Assembly: GCA_905339155.1 (NCBI GenBank) | Contig: CAJPFJ010000024.1 | Span: forward strand, 1-64,000 | DNA length: 64,000 nt | Reading direction: 5' to 3' | From: Methanosarcinales archaeon | GTDB lineage: Archaea; Halobacteriota; Methanosarcinia; Methanosarcinales; Methanoperedenaceae | Shown: positions 45,123 to 54,015 of the stretch, piece after piece | Layout of the letters: each line of letters opens with the position of its first letter | Numbering within the stretch: the stretch's first letter is position 1 | Notes under the pieces: model-generated | What the model was told of the DNA's origin: nothing | Seen by the model: the letters and a program-made list of their open reading frames with translations, nothing else | Databases searched by the model: none | Made by a program: the position numbers and the translations under genes

Positions 45123-45517
45123 GCTGCACATTGTTTTTTGACGGGGGATGCCGGGGGAACCCCGGGCCGATGGCGATAGGGGCAGTCTTATTGGAAAACG
45201 GAAGGAAAGTGATTGAGATTTCAAAAAATATCGGTATCGGGACAAACAATATTGCTGAATGGAAGGCGCTTATTGAAGGATTAAAGCTCGCGCAAGCCCA
45301 TGCATGCAAAGAGCTTGAAGTGTGCGGGGACAGCCAGCTTATAATAAGGCAGATATCAGGTCGGTACAAGGTTAAAAGTGATAATCTCATCCCTTTATTC
45401 AATGAAGCCATGAAATTATGCGGGACTTTTAAAAAAATTGATTTCAAATGGATCAAAAGGGATGAAAATAGCTATACTGATAGCATGGTGAATAAAGCCC
45501 TGGATAGGGAATTATGA
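45119..45517 (+). CDS. Ribonuclease HI-family protein
   Basis: 132 aa. Catalytic acids visible: D8 in FFDGGCRGNPGP, E47 in NNIAEWKAL, D71 in CGDSQLI and D121 in YTDSMVN, as in archaeal/bacterial type I RNases H that cleave RNA in RNA-DNA hybrids. No hybrid-binding N-terminal domain. Start at 45119 overlaps the pspAB stop as ATGA; a longer frame from 45104 was rejected. Confidence 0.88.
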   Translation: MSCTLFFDGGCRGNPGPMAIGAVLLENGRKVIEISKNIGIGTNNIAEWKALIEGLKLAQAHACKELEVCGDSQLIIRQISGRYKVKSDNLIPLFNEAMKLCGTFKKIDFKWIKRDENSYTDSMVNKALDREL

Positions 45518-45561
45518 TATTGATGGCTAGCTTATTGCTAATAAATAGCTGTATTTAGCTA

Positions 45562-46713
45562 TCATGAAACATAAACTTCATTCGTTCTGATGACTTTCTC
45601 AACATCCCTTTCGAGTTTTAATAGCATGGACTTATCGAGTTTCTTCCCCTTTAGCTGTTCGATGAACATCAGGGATCTTGTATGGTCATCCGGAAGCAGT
45701 TTCCATGTGGGCCTTTCCACATAATAATCTATACCGTTAGCATATGCTATCATTTTTTCACATACTTCTTCGCTTATCCATCCTATGTCAATATAATACT
45801 CAAGGACTTCTGAAAGGTTGTTCCTTCCTACCTTTTCCAATAAGAATTCAATCCAATTCAACAGTATTATTGAAGTTTCTGCTTTATTATCCAGATATTG
45901 CAATTTAACATTCTCATCATGATATCGTGAACCCGGGGATATTTTACCTGTAGTGCCTCCATTGTCTGGCGAAATGGGCAATGATGATGATAGTGCAGCA
46001 GTCTGTTGAAGTTGTTGTTCGATCATTGGTTTTATTTGTTCTATCATGGGTTTTATTCTTTCCATTACCTGTTCTGCAACGTTCTTGATCATATCTTCAT
46101 TATTTAATGGGGTTGAATCCATCAACTGGGTTAATTCTTCCAGGCTCCCTTCAAGCGCTTTGAATTTAATATCATATTCTTCTTTGATATTTGTGGGGAT
46201 TTCAGACGGTTTCTGGCTTATTATATCAATTCTTTTTTCGAGTTGATCTAATTTCTCATTGGGAACCATACCCTTATCACCTACAAAAGGATTTACCGTA
46301 CTTGAAACAACTTCATATAATGATAATAATTCCAGAAGACTTTCATCTATTTTATCCAGCCGGTCTTTAAATTCACCAACTGAAGTTTTAGTGCTCGAAA
46401 CCGCACCCTCCAGTTTATTTATTTTAGTATCATATTCCTTGATAGCTTCAATACTTGTATTGAATTGGTCTGTTTTGGATTTTACAATTTCTTCGATCTT
46501 CCGGGTCATTTCCTCCTGGGCATTCTTGACCTGCTCTGAAATATCGAGCGCACTTGGTGCTGCAGAAGCAGAACCGGTATCAGAGGGAGAAACCGAAGGA
46601 GTAGTTGATGAAATTCCGGCATCTGGAGTCTTCTTGATGCGCTCGATCTTCTTTATGAGGGACTCTTCAGGCATCTTAAATTTTTTTAATTTTTCTGAAA
46701 TATCCTCAAACAT
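45562..46713 (-). CDS. FlaD/E-like archaellum accessory protein
   Basis: 383 aa. Residues ~50-230 are low-complexity and coiled coil (long Glu/Lys/Leu heptads); the C-terminal ~100 residues (SIILLNWIEFLLEKVG, LEYYIDIGWISEEV, GIDYYVERPTWKLLPDDH) match the FlaD/FlaE domain of archaellum accessory proteins, which link the motor to chemotaxis via CheF in euryarchaea. Divergent from the KaiC-like gene; other archaellum genes are not in the window, so it may be an adapter between receptor arrays and the motor. Confidence 0.75.
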   Translation of the reverse strand: MFEDISEKLKKFKMPEESLIKKIERIKKTPDAGISSTTPSVSPSDTGSASAAPSALDISEQVKNAQEEMTRKIEEIVKSKTDQFNTSIEAIKEYDTKINKLEGAVSSTKTSVGEFKDRLDKIDESLLELLSLYEVVSSTVNPFVGDKGMVPNEKLDQLEKRIDIISQKPSEIPTNIKEEYDIKFKALEGSLEELTQLMDSTPLNNEDMIKNVAEQVMERIKPMIEQIKPMIEQQLQQTAALSSSLPISPDNGGTTGKISPGSRYHDENVKLQYLDNKAETSIILLNWIEFLLEKVGRNNLSEVLEYYIDIGWISEEVCEKMIAYANGIDYYVERPTWKLLPDDHTRSLMFIEQLKGKKLDKSMLLKLERDVEKVIRTNEVYVS

Positions 46714-46802
46714 TTTTCACCCTGTAATTATTTTTTTATTAATATTATAATGAATATAATTATATTTAGTATAGTTTTGATAGTACAGGTTATTAAGAGT
46801 AA

Positions 46803-46833
46803 TTCACACACTTTTCACAACTGCGTTTATATA
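46803..46833 (+). promoter_or_regulatory. Paired TTCACA box plus TATA, KaiC-like gene
   Basis: TTCACA at 46803-46808 and 46814-46819, TATA-like TTTATATA starting at 46826, 12 bp after the start of the second hexamer. The only copy of this motif before a non-receptor ATPase gene. Confidence 0.75.
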
Positions 46834-46877
46834 CAGAAAAAATTAAACACATATACTTAGCTATTACGAGGTTCATT

Positions 46878-47630
46878 ATGAGAATAAAATCAGGAATTGA
46901 AGGATTTGATGCATTGGTTGAAGGAGGATTGCTGCAAGGCAGGCAGTACCTGGTGAGCGGCTCTCCCGGTAGCGGCAAGACTACTTTTGGCGTCCAATTT
47001 CTCACGGCAGGGGCGCTTGAAGGCGAAGCAGGAGCATACATTGCATTATCCGAGAGTATCGGAACAATTGAAGATGATATGTCCAGATATAATACTCAGA
47101 TCGGGGATCTTATCAAGAATAACAAATTGATCTTTATTGATCTTGGTCCTTCTGTAAATTATGGGGAATATGATGAGGTCTCAAATCTTATAACTCCCGA
47201 TTATCGCCAGCAATCCGGGGACTCACCTGCAAATCAAGCGCCTACTCCATTTTCCGTATTCAAAGATGTAGAAAAACATGTAAAGCAGTCCGGCATTAAG
47301 AGATTGGTTATTGACTCATTATCTTCGATCAGGTTCACAACACAGAATCCGGCATCAGAGGAGCGTTCTATCGGCAGGTTCATCCGAAACCTGAAAACCC
47401 TGGGCTGCACAACTATCCTGTTATCCGAGCTTACAAAGCCCGATGCTTATACAATAGAACAATTCGCATCTCACGGCGTGATATTCCTGCATAATTTCAT
47501 GGATAAACAGGGAAGTATGGTCCGGGCTTTACAGATCATTAAAATGCGCGGGACAAAACATGACTGTGAAATGCGATCCATTGAGTTTTCTGATAAAGGT
47601 TTAAAAGTTGGAAAAATGCTTAAAAAGTAA
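46878..47630 (+). CDS. KaiC-like RecA-superfamily ATPase
   Basis: 250 aa, one KaiC domain. Walker A GSPGSGKT at 28-35, Walker B-like RLVIDSLSS near 140, and FLTAGALEGEAGAYIALSE typical of the family. Single-domain KaiC/FlaH-like proteins in archaea act as regulatory ATPases in archaellum assembly or signalling. It lies between the FlaD/E-like gene and the chemoreceptors and shares their promoter motif, so a role in the chemotaxis/motility circuit is a strong inference. Followed in the same frame by a small gene. Confidence 0.85.
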   Translation: MRIKSGIEGFDALVEGGLLQGRQYLVSGSPGSGKTTFGVQFLTAGALEGEAGAYIALSESIGTIEDDMSRYNTQIGDLIKNNKLIFIDLGPSVNYGEYDEVSNLITPDYRQQSGDSPANQAPTPFSVFKDVEKHVKQSGIKRLVIDSLSSIRFTTQNPASEERSIGRFIRNLKTLGCTTILLSELTKPDAYTIEQFASHGVIFLHNFMDKQGSMVRALQIIKMRGTKHDCEMRSIEFSDKGLKVGKMLKK

Positions 47631-47648
47631 ATAAAGGGGGTTTTTCGT

Positions 47649-48083
47649 ATTACCAGTGATAGAGCGGAAAAGGAAAAGGCAGAGCTCATAAAGAAAATAT
47701 CCGATCTTGGCTTTGAGGTCGGGCTTAAGAACCATTCTGAAATTGGCTGGGTTTTAAGAGAGTATAACGGCCTCGTGGCAAAAGCTTACGCATCAGGAAT
47801 CAAAGCGCCTGATTCTTATTATGCTGACGGTAAGATCAAAGGCAAAACAAGCAGGGATAAAAATATTGAGGGACAAAAAATCCCTGAAAAAGAAACTCGA
47901 AAAGTCAGGAAGATCATTGTTAACGATCCGGTAGTTGACACCTCTATTCAAAAAGAGGAATCCGGATTTGATCATCGCCTGGAAAAACCCTCATTTAACG
48001 AGCTACCTAAATTTGTAGAGAAAAGCAGCGCTACAGAAATTCCAAGTTTTCTGGAAGGATTCAGGCCACATAAAAAAAAATGA
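47649..48083 (+). CDS. Small basic protein, probable non-canonical start
   Basis: About 144 aa if translation starts at ATT 47649. The reading frame is clearly protein-like upstream of the first canonical start (GTG 47775): TSDRAEKEKAELIKKISDL then GFEVGLKNHSEIGWVLREY. There is no ATG, GTG or TTG before 47775 after the KaiC stop (47628-47630), but AAGGGGG at 47634-47640 stands 8 nt before the ATT, a good ribosome site. Rich in Lys and Glu, C-terminal tail FLEGFRPHKKK. Cotranscribed with the KaiC-like gene, same frame. Function unknown. Confidence 0.6.
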   Translation: MTSDRAEKEKAELIKKISDLGFEVGLKNHSEIGWVLREYNGLVAKAYASGIKAPDSYYADGKIKGKTSRDKNIEGQKIPEKETRKVRKIIVNDPVVDTSIQKEESGFDHRLEKPSFNELPKFVEKSSATEIPSFLEGFRPHKKK

Positions 48084-48106
48084 AGGATTTTTTTTAACAG
48101 CAATAA

Positions 48107-48137
48107 TTCACACCTTTTTCACAAATCCGTTTATAAA
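48107..48137 (+). promoter_or_regulatory. Paired TTCACA box plus TATA, chemoreceptor 2
   Basis: TTCACA at 48107-48112 and 48118-48123, TATA box TTTATAAA at 48130-48137, 12 bp after the second hexamer start. An oligo-T run (48089-48096) just upstream could terminate the previous operon. Confidence 0.8.
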
Positions 48138-48223
48138 CTGGTGGATTTCTCTTTATATTCAGTAATAAATCTGAATGGGCGTTCTTTCAGATCGAATCCT
48201 AATCAAGGGAGGAATAAATTAAA

Positions 48224-50350
48224 ATGGTAAGTATAAAAGATATCTCATTAAGCAAGAAGCTGCTGGGCGGATTCGGCATCGTCAGCCTTATTCTTATAAT
48301 ATTGGCTGTGGTCAGTATAACCACACTTGGTACAGTTGACCAGGAAACTAATAAAGTAATCGCAAACCAGATCGCAGCAAAAGAAAAAGCTCTTGCTATG
48401 GATGTAAGTATGCTTGAAGCAAGACGTTCTGAGAAAGACTTTTTTGCACGTAAAGATCTGTCGTATGTCGATAAAGTAAAAACTTCTGCAGAGCTTGTAA
48501 AAAAAGACGCGCAAGATATTCAAAATTATGATATCCTTCAGGAAAGAAAGGATATGGCAGCAAAAATTATAACTGCAACAGATAGTTATGAAATCGCATT
48601 TCTTGAGACTGTTGAACTCGTTAAGACAAAAGGCCTTGATGAAACCCAGGGACTTCAGTTTGAAATGAGAAGTGCAGTGCAAGCTGTTGAAGCAGATATC
48701 ACAAATCAGAATAATGACCAGCTTATGGCTGATATGTTGACACTGAGGAGAAATGAAAAGGATTACATAATGAGACAGGATGTCTCGTATCAAAAAAAAA
48801 TGCACGACAATCAAATTATCCTTAAAAATCACCTGGCTGCAAGCAAACTGCCCGATAATGTGAAAGCAGATATCAATGCCAAGCTCGTTACATATATATC
48901 AGCTTTTGATAAGATCGTGGATATCGATGCTAAGATCGCATCTAAAACGGCAGAATTCACAACTTTCGTTCATGAGATAGAGCCTTTAACTGCCGAATTC
49001 CTGACGGATGCAGAGGCAGATGAAACTGCAGCACTTGCCGGAATAGCCAGTACGAATTCAACCGCCAGGACTACGATCATAATAATATCTATCGTAGCTA
49101 TAGTGACCGGTCTTGGTATCGGGATATATATCTCCCGTGCTATCACCAAACCAATGGATGCAATGCTTGCAGCTACCAACAAGGTTGCTGCAGGTGACCT
49201 GACAGTACAGCTTGTTAACGACTCCAGAGATGAAGTCGGTCAGCTTTCTAATGCCATACAGACAATGGCCGATAGCTTAAAAGGAGTGCTTGGAAAAGTG
49301 CAGCAATCAGCAATGAACGTGTCATCAACTGCCCAGGAACTCTCGGCATCAAGCGAACAGATGAAAGCCTCAACTGACCAGATATCAAGCACCACGCAGG
49401 ATATTTCCACAGGGGTAAGCTCGCAGGCGACTAAGATGGCTGAGATCACACGGGCCATGAAGGAAATGTCAGAAACCGTACAGCAAGTTGCTACGAACTC
49501 CCAGAAAGCGGCTGATAGCGCAACAAATGCCAATAAAACCGCCCAGGAAGTCCAGGTGAATGTGACAAAATCATCTACTTTGATAAAAGACCTTGATAAT
49601 AAATCCCAGCAGATAGGGAAGATCATTGGCGTAATAACAAATATCGCAGACCAGACAAACCTTCTTGCATTGAACGCCGCCATAGAAGCTGCGCGTGCGG
49701 GAGAACATGGCAGGGGTTTTGCCGTTGTTGCTGACGAGGTCAGGAAACTTGCCGAAGAATCAAGGGGCGCGGCAAGTCAGATCACAGATTTGATAAAAGG
49801 CATACAGCAGGGTACAAAACAGGCTGTGGACAGCATGGAGAAAGAATCAGTGACTGGAATCAACCTTATCGTCGAATCTGCCAGAAACGTTGCCACAATG
49901 GTACAGGAAATAGCTGCGGCTGCAGAAGAACAGTCTGCATCTGTTGAAGAAATAACCTCTTCAGTTGAAGATGTGGCAGCCATAAGCGAACAATCAGCGG
50001 CAGGCACACAGGAGACATCAGCGGCCGCAGAAGAGCAGACAGCTACAATGGACCAGCTTGTGGGTGCGGCTCAGAATATGGCAAAATTGGCAACTGATCT
50101 TCAGCTAGAAGTTGCCAAGTTCAATATCGGTGAATCTGCAGCAGAACAAGTGTATGAACCAGCAAGGACCGAGTACAAACCTGCTCCTGAACGCAAAACT
50201 GTAGAACACAAGACTGAGAAACACAAACCTGAAAGCAACCATAAGAAAATGAAGGAACACAGTGCAGCGGACAGTATGTCAAGGAAGGATGAAAGAGCTG
50301 ATGTCGGAGGCAATCCTCCGGGTTCAAGCCTTGAAGACCTGACAAGATAG
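48224..50350 (+). CDS. Chemoreceptor 2 (HBM sensor, shortened signalling arms)
   Basis: 708 aa. TM1 about 14-34, TM2 about 283-303. Periplasmic-side helical bimodular sensor with the twice-seen [13 protein letters not shown] and [11 protein letters not shown] motif. HAMP and MA domain follow, tip [20 protein letters not shown] near 480. Relative to receptors 3-5 the signalling hairpin is shorter by 14 residues on the ascending arm and 13 on the descending arm, suggesting another length class. A Lys/His-rich tail ends in SSLEDLTR, similar to receptor 3. Followed by cheW1 9 bp later (GGAGG ribosome site between). Confidence 0.92.
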   Translation: MVSIKDISLSKKLLGGFGIVSLILIILAVVSITTLGTVDQETNKVIANQIAAKEKALAMDVSMLEARRSEKDFFARKDLSYVDKVKTSAELVKKDAQDIQNYDILQERKDMAAKIITATDSYEIAFLETVELVKTKGLDETQGLQFEMRSAVQAVEADITNQNNDQLMADMLTLRRNEKDYIMRQDVSYQKKMHDNQIILKNHLAASKLPDNVKADINAKLVTYISAFDKIVDIDAKIASKTAEFTTFVHEIEPLTAEFLTDAEADETAALAGIASTNSTARTTIIIISIVAIVTGLGIGIYISRAITKPMDAMLAATNKVAAGDLTVQLVNDSRDEVGQLSNAIQTMADSLKGVLGKVQQSAMNVSSTAQELSASSEQMKASTDQISSTTQDISTGVSSQATKMAEITRAMKEMSETVQQVATNSQKAADSATNANKTAQEVQVNVTKSSTLIKDLDNKSQQIGKIIGVITNIADQTNLLALNAAIEAARAGEHGRGFAVVADEVRKLAEESRGAASQITDLIKGIQQGTKQAVDSMEKESVTGINLIVESARNVATMVQEIAAAAEEQSASVEEITSSVEDVAAISEQSAAGTQETSAAAEEQTATMDQLVGAAQNMAKLATDLQLEVAKFNIGESAAEQVYEPARTEYKPAPERKTVEHKTEKHKPESNHKKMKEHSAADSMSRKDERADVGGNPPGSSLEDLTR

Positions 50351-50359
50351 GAGGACACA

Positions 50360-50878
50360 ATGGCTGAAATACAACCACAGGACGCAAAAGCAAAATCCGG
50401 CGATGAGCTCCAGCTCGTCGTTTTTAATATCGGCACTGAAGAGTTCGGCGTCGAGATCATGAACGTGCAGGAGATCATCCGCATGACAAATATCACAAAG
50501 ATACCACAGGCGTCAGGCTATGTGAAGGGAATTATCAACCTTCGCGGCAGGATAATCGTGGTGATCAATCTCAATGTGATAATGGGCATGGAAAGCAAAG
50601 AACAGAATGAGAATACCCGCATCATTGTCGCGGATATAGGCGAGACCGTGATGGGTTTTGTCGTTGATTCCGTAAGCGAGGTCATCCGCCTCCCCGAAAG
50701 CAGCGTTGAGCCGGCGCCGGCTGTCATTGCCAATAAGATCGGCACTGAATATGTGCGCGGCGTGGGCAAGATGGAAGACAGGCTGTTGATCCTGCTTGAT
50801 CTTGATAAGATCCTCAGCGCCAACGAACTTCATAATGTAAACAGCATTGCAGCAGAAGCTGTAGCAGCGACCACATAA
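50360..50878 (+). CDS. cheW: Chemotaxis coupling protein CheW, copy 1
   Basis: 172 aa CheW fold (two SH3-like beta barrels): LVVFNIGTEEFGVEIMNVQEI, IRMTNITKIPQASGYVKGIINLRG and VDSVSEVIRLPESSVEP. Links receptors to CheA. Follows receptor 2 in one operon. Very similar to copy 2 at 53395; the main differences are a few codons. Confidence 0.95.
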   Translation: MAEIQPQDAKAKSGDELQLVVFNIGTEEFGVEIMNVQEIIRMTNITKIPQASGYVKGIINLRGRIIVVINLNVIMGMESKEQNENTRIIVADIGETVMGFVVDSVSEVIRLPESSVEPAPAVIANKIGTEYVRGVGKMEDRLLILLDLDKILSANELHNVNSIAAEAVAATT

Positions 50879-50907
50879 GGAAGCTGCACCTGGAGAAAGA
50901 AAGAATT

Positions 50908-51290
50908 ATGAATAATAAATCAATTTGATATTTAAAAGGATAATACCTTTTCTATTGGTACTTCTTATTATTGGAGCAATGGCTGGAACGGCAGTTGAAT
51001 CCACAAGAACGGCTAATATCAGGCCGAATGTAGCAGGCATCGGTCATTGGCAATGTAGAAATCGGATACATGGTATACGTAGCGCCTTTTGCATCCATCA
51101 GGGGTGATGAAGGAACACGGGCCGGCAATAGTAGATGATGGCACATTTATTGGCATGCAGGCCCTGGTCTTCAAGGCGCAAGTTGGCAAGAACGTTGTCG
51201 TTGAGCTGGGAGCAATTTTGTGGAATGGCGTAAAGATAGCCGACGGCCGCTATGTCCCGGCAGGAATGGTAGTAGGAAAGAACAATTGCA
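50908..51290 (+). pseudogene. Decayed gamma-class carbonic anhydrase (Cam-like)
   Basis: Three frames together give a broken Cam: a signal peptide-like start (KRIIPFLLVLLIIGAMAGT), IGNVEIGYMVYVAPFASIRGDEG, and EHGPAIVDDGTFIGMQALVFKAQVGKN...ADGRYVPAGMVV. These match M. thermophila Cam in order. A frameshift after the opening ATG (50908), another near 51040, and a deletion of ~60 residues between RGDEG and HGPAIV remove two of the three zinc histidines (the HGPA His remains). The reading then runs into the receptor 3 promoter. It fills most of the gap between cheW1 and that promoter. Confidence 0.7.
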
Positions 51291-51329
51291 AAAGAGAAGG
51301 TGAGCGTTCACCTTCCAATTTTTCTTTTT

Positions 51330-51360
51330 TTCACACCTTTTTCACAAATCCGTTTATAAA
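51330..51360 (+). promoter_or_regulatory. Paired TTCACA box plus TATA, chemoreceptor 3
   Basis: TTCACA at 51330-51335 and 51341-51346, TATA box TTTATAAA at 51353-51360 (12 bp after second hexamer start), oligo-T immediately upstream. Confidence 0.8.
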
Positions 51361-51444
51361 GGCGTGGATTTCTCTTTGTTATTTAATAATCATCTGAAGG
51401 GTGTATCTTTCAGGTTGAATCCTAATAATGGAGGAATAACATAA

Positions 51445-53385
51445 ATGGTAAGCATAAAAGATATGTCTTTAAGCAAGAAAATGATCGGAGGATTTGCTCT
51501 CGTTGTAATACTTCTCGCTGTAGTAGGAATTGTAGGATATAATGGTGTCGTTTCTGTAAATAGTGACCTTGAAAGTGTACTCGGTTCAGAAGTTGTTATG
51601 TTGGATCTGGTGCAAAGCATGCAGTATTCAGTTGTCTCCATGGGTGATTCAGTTAATTCTTATGCCATCGGAGAAAAAAACGCAAAAGAAGATTATGAAG
51701 CTGCAAAAAAGGATATTAGTAAAGCTCATGAAAAATTGGCTGGCATGGATTTGACTGTTGATGAAAAGCAGACAATAGCAGAAATAGCAACTCTTGAATC
51801 CGCTTTTGAGGAATCCGGAGGTAAGTTCTTTGCGGCAATCGATGCAGCAAAGCTTGATAAGAATGTTGATTTAATAGCTCCAATGACCAATTTCGATGCC
51901 CAGAGGAAGAAACTGGGTGAAGTCCTCGGAAAATTTGAAAATATTCAAAATACACAAATGCAAGAAAGTGAAAGGGAAGCTAAGGCGACAGTAAACAATT
52001 CCATTTTGATGATAGTCTCAATAAGTATTATTGCAGCGATCATTGGTTTTGGCACCGGATGGTATATCTCCCGCTCAATAACAAAACCTGTGGACGCAAT
52101 GCTTATTGCTTCCAACAAAGTTGCCCAGGGCGATCTTACGGTACAAATCACGAACGATTCAAAAGACGAAGTGGGACAGCTATCACAGGCTATCAATATA
52201 ATGACCGGGAACTTAAAGGGCGTCCTTGGAAAGGTGCAGCAATCAGCAATGAATGTGGCATCAACCGCCCAGGAACTCTCTGCTTCAAGTGAGCAGATGA
52301 AGGCCTCAACCGACCAGATATCAAGCACCACACAGGACATTGCCACTGGTGTGGGCTCGCAGGCCTCCAAAATGTCTGAGATAAGCCGCGCCATGAAGGA
52401 AATGTCAGAAAGCGTCCAGCAGGTCGCCATGAACTCCCAGAAGGCCGCAGAAGGCGCAAATTCAGCCAGCACGACAGCCCAAAAAGTAGGCAAGATGTCA
52501 GACGATGTGGCGAAAAAGATGACCGAGATCCAGTCAACTGTGGATAATTCAGCAACAGTTATAAAACAGCTTGACGGAAAATCGCAGCAGATCGGCGAGA
52601 TAATTGGCGTCATCACAAATATCGCAGACCAGACCAACCTCCTTGCGCTCAATGCCGCCATAGAAGCGGCGCGTGCAGGAGAACATGGCCGGGGTTTTGC
52701 GGTAGTTGCTGACGAAGTAAGGAAACTTGCTGAGGAATCCCGTGGCGCTGCCAACCAGATCACAGGATTGATCAAAGATATACAGCAGGGCACAAAACAG
52801 GCTGTGACTACCATGGAACAGGGCACAAAGACGGTGGGAGAAGGCGCAAAGAACATAGCAGATACGGTGACCGCTATAGACGAGATCGTAAAAGCAGCCG
52901 CGGATGTTGCCACAATGGTACAGGAAATCGCGGCAGCAGCCGAAGAGCAGTCTGCTTCGGTTGAAGAAGTAACAGCTTCTGTTGAGGATGTATCAGCAAT
53001 AAGCGAGGAATCCGCAGCAGGCACACAGGAAACATCAGCAGCCGCAGAAGAACAGGCAGCTACAATGGATCAGCTTGTGAATGCATCCCAGGAAATGGCA
53101 AGATTGTCAAATGAATTGCAGGCCGAAGTTTCTAAATTCAATATCGGTGAAGCGGTTTCAACTTCAAAACAGGCATATGATCCATCAAAGATCGAGCATA
53201 AACCTGTTCCTGAACATAAGAATGTTCCTGAACACAAACCTGAAAATAAGACAGGGAAAAACAAACCCCAGGGCGGCCAGAAGAAAGGGAATGAACATAG
53301 TACTTCTGGCGGGATGGGAAAAGACGAAATAGCCCAGGGCGGGCACAGTCTAACGGGTTCAAGCCTTGAAGACCTGACAAAATAG
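51445..53385 (+). CDS. Chemoreceptor 3 (four-helix-bundle-like sensor)
   Basis: 646 aa. TM1 about 13-33, short helical extracytoplasmic sensor (~35-185) without HBM motif, TM2 about 190-210, HAMP, and full-length signalling hairpin with the [20 protein letters not shown] tip. The C-terminal Lys/Pro/His-rich tail ([15 protein letters not shown] repeats) ends in SSLEDLTK. cheW2 follows 9 bp downstream. The signalling half is nearly identical to receptor 4, the sensor halves are not, implying domain shuffling. Confidence 0.92.
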   Translation: MVSIKDMSLSKKMIGGFALVVILLAVVGIVGYNGVVSVNSDLESVLGSEVVMLDLVQSMQYSVVSMGDSVNSYAIGEKNAKEDYEAAKKDISKAHEKLAGMDLTVDEKQTIAEIATLESAFEESGGKFFAAIDAAKLDKNVDLIAPMTNFDAQRKKLGEVLGKFENIQNTQMQESEREAKATVNNSILMIVSISIIAAIIGFGTGWYISRSITKPVDAMLIASNKVAQGDLTVQITNDSKDEVGQLSQAINIMTGNLKGVLGKVQQSAMNVASTAQELSASSEQMKASTDQISSTTQDIATGVGSQASKMSEISRAMKEMSESVQQVAMNSQKAAEGANSASTTAQKVGKMSDDVAKKMTEIQSTVDNSATVIKQLDGKSQQIGEIIGVITNIADQTNLLALNAAIEAARAGEHGRGFAVVADEVRKLAEESRGAANQITGLIKDIQQGTKQAVTTMEQGTKTVGEGAKNIADTVTAIDEIVKAAADVATMVQEIAAAAEEQSASVEEVTASVEDVSAISEESAAGTQETSAAAEEQAATMDQLVNASQEMARLSNELQAEVSKFNIGEAVSTSKQAYDPSKIEHKPVPEHKNVPEHKPENKTGKNKPQGGQKKGNEHSTSGGMGKDEIAQGGHSLTGSSLEDLTK

Positions 53386-53394
53386 GAGGACACA

Positions 53395-53913
53395 ATGGCT
53401 GAAAAACAACCACAGGACGCAAAAGCAAAATCTGGCGACGAGCTCCAGCTCGTCGTTTTTAATATCGGCACTGAAGAGTTCGGTGTCGAGATCATGAATG
53501 TGCAGGAGATCATCCGCATGACCAATATCACAAAGATACCACAGGCATCAGGCTATGTGAAGGGAATTATCAACCTTCGCGGCAGGATAATCGTGGTGAT
53601 CAATCTTGATGTGATAATGGGTATGCAGAGCAAGGAACAGGACGAGAACACACGTATCATAGTTGCGGATATCGGTGAGACCGTGATGGGTTTCATTGTT
53701 GATTCCGTGAGCGAGGTCATACGCCTCCCTGAAAGCAGCGTCGAGCCGGCGCCCGCTGTCATTGCCAATAAGATCGGCACTGAATATGTGCGGGGCGTGG
53801 GCAAAATGGAAGACAGGCTGCTGATCCTGCTTGATCTTGACAGGATACTCAGCGCCAACGAACTTCATAATGTAAACAACATAGCAGCAGAAGCTGTAGC
53901 AGTGACCACATAA
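53395..53913 (+). CDS. cheW: Chemotaxis coupling protein CheW, copy 2
   Basis: 172 aa, nearly identical to copy 1 (differences such as AEKQP for AEIQP, NLDVIM for NLNVIM, QSKEQD for ESKEQN). CheW couples receptor to CheA. Same ribosome site and operon position as copy 1. A T-rich stretch follows the stop (53920-53932), probably the operon end. Confidence 0.95.
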   Translation: MAEKQPQDAKAKSGDELQLVVFNIGTEEFGVEIMNVQEIIRMTNITKIPQASGYVKGIINLRGRIIVVINLDVIMGMQSKEQDENTRIIVADIGETVMGFIVDSVSEVIRLPESSVEPAPAVIANKIGTEYVRGVGKMEDRLLILLDLDRILSANELHNVNNIAAEAVAVTT

Positions 53914-53933
53914 GCTGCTTTTTTTCTTTTTCG

Positions 53934-53964
53934 TTCACACCTTTTTCACAAATCGGTTTATAAA
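53934..53964 (+). promoter_or_regulatory. Paired TTCACA box plus TATA, chemoreceptor 4
   Basis: TTCACA at 53934-53939 and 53945-53950, TATA box TTTATAAA at 53957-53964, 12 bp after second hexamer start. Confidence 0.8.
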
Positions 53965-54015
53965 TAGGTAAATTCGTTTATAATTAATTGCAAATTTTTG
54001 GAATGAGCGAATTTT

